Origin: Bacteroides sp. CAG:927
Lineage (GTDB): Bacteria; Bacteroidota; Bacteroidia; Bacteroidales; Muribaculaceae
Length of the DNA stretch: 6,447 nucleotides
Direction: 5' to 3'
NCBI GenBank assembly: GCA_000431155.1
Contig: HF985659.1
Span: 1-6,447, forward strand
Made by a program: the position numbers and the translations under genes. Positions 5,960-6,447 of the stretch are shown one piece after another (position 1 is the first letter of the stretch; every line of letters starts with the position of its first letter). The notes beneath the pieces are model-generated. The model was given only the letters and a program-made list of their open reading frames with translations. It was not told the origin of the DNA and ran no database searches.

Positions 5960-6427
5960 TGGGCGGCACTCCTCACCACAGACGCTTTCGCCCTGCCCAT
6001 ATTTGCCGTGCCCGACCGCGGCGAGCGTTGTCCGAAATGTCATAAAATGGGTAAAATCCGAAAGGTGGAAACCATCGTTTGCGGTCAGAAGACCAAAGAG
6101 CGAACCTCAGGAAATTACATCATTTCTACCACATACGAACGCTACAAAACCCGTCGCACCTGTTCGCACTGTGGATATTCATATTTAACCTCGGAGCAGG
6201 ACGGCAGGGTATTAGCCGAATCGCGGCGTGAGATACCGCGTCAGGCTCGCCCCAAAGCAACGCCGGCATCTCCCTCATCCGCAGAGCCTAAGGAGGACCG
6301 TACGTGGCTCGGTTGCGCCAATGAGGCCAGTGGTAGCGGTGTCTGTCTTTATGAGAGCAAAGGCTATAAGTGCCCCTTCAACGGCGCATACGACCAAACT
6401 CAGTGCCGCAACTATCGCAGCAAATAG
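5956..6427 (+). pseudogene. cysteine-rich zinc-ribbon protein with a probable frameshift near its start
   Basis: The product has two cysteine clusters. The first is CPKC, a lone C in IVCGQ, then CSHCGYSY, which fits a zinc ribbon. After a Pro/Ala/Ser linker comes a second set of four cysteines (GCANEASGSGVC, YKCPF, TQCRNY) near the C-terminus. No family name comes to mind. The long frame is open from 5960 to TAG at 6425, but its first usable start is GTG 6008, only seven codons before the first cysteine. A better start is ATG 5956, in ATGA overlap with the upstream stop (or ATG 5947). It encodes MMGGTPHHRRFRP in the next frame, which would join PIFAVPDRGERCPKC if one base near 5995 were absent. 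Uncorrected, that start reaches a TAA at 6043. A shortened protein from GTG 6008 (139 residues) remains possible. It is the second gene of the operon promoted at 4869. Confidence 0.6.
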
Positions 6428-6447
6428 GGCGGTGGTCAGATTAATTG

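Noticed and set aside
4925..6427. TGA read as an amino acid, making one protein of about 500 residues across both TGA codons
   Set aside because: Tryptophan is encoded by TGG many times in the same frame, the mef gene ends in TGA, and the TGA at 5957 forms a normal ATGA stop/start overlap. Recoding is not needed to explain the data.
1..6447. CRISPR array, tRNA, rRNA, complete insertion sequence or integrase
   Set aside because: Reading through the window I saw no regularly spaced repeats, no tRNA-like cloverleaf, no rRNA segments, and no transposase or recombinase motifs.

Overview
The window looks like accessory DNA from a member of the Bacteroidales, most likely a gut Bacteroides or close relative. 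Three things point there: promoter-like elements of the Bacteroides type (TAnnTTTG at -7, with TTTG at -33 in the best case), a Mef(En2)-type macrolide efflux gene of the kind described on Bacteroides mobilizable transposons, and a MobV/Pre-type relaxase with the long coiled-coil C-terminus common in that group.

Left part (1-2880): a mobilization and resistance block. A relaxase open at the left edge runs rightward to 1272. It converges on a leftward mef(En2)-like efflux gene (1362-2588), with one strong hairpin terminator (1289-1334) between the two stops. The efflux gene has a leader of about 280 nt below the only good candidate promoter (2868-2875). The leader holds two strong inverted repeats and a possible 23-codon leader ORF that runs through one of them, which is a plausible layout for attenuation by a translating ribosome. 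The lnu gene reported next to mef(En2) on NBU2 is not in this window.

Middle (2881-4924): an AT-rich gap of about 380 bp with promoter-like sites and inverted repeats. It is followed by a complete AAA_14/DUF4143 ATPase gene (3264-4517). Behind it lies a GC-rich scrap (about 4552-4842) that reads like the C-terminal tail of a Bacteroidales mobilization-type protein without the rest of its gene. This is probably a relic of an earlier element.

Right part (4869-6447): a near-consensus Bacteroides promoter (TTTG, 19 nt, TAATTTTG) starts an apparent two-gene operon of unknown function. The first gene encodes a membrane protein with an N-terminal anchor, an extracytoplasmic domain and four C-terminal membrane segments, but it is cut by an in-frame TGA at 5417. 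The second gene encodes a cysteine-rich zinc-ribbon protein. It appears to start in a four-base ATGA overlap with the first gene's stop and then needs a one-base frame change near 5995. Both lesions leave long, well-preserved sequence downstream, so the operon is either recently inactivated, recoded or affected by sequence errors. I found no complete novel defence or mobility system. The best leads are the mef leader and the doubly interrupted operon.
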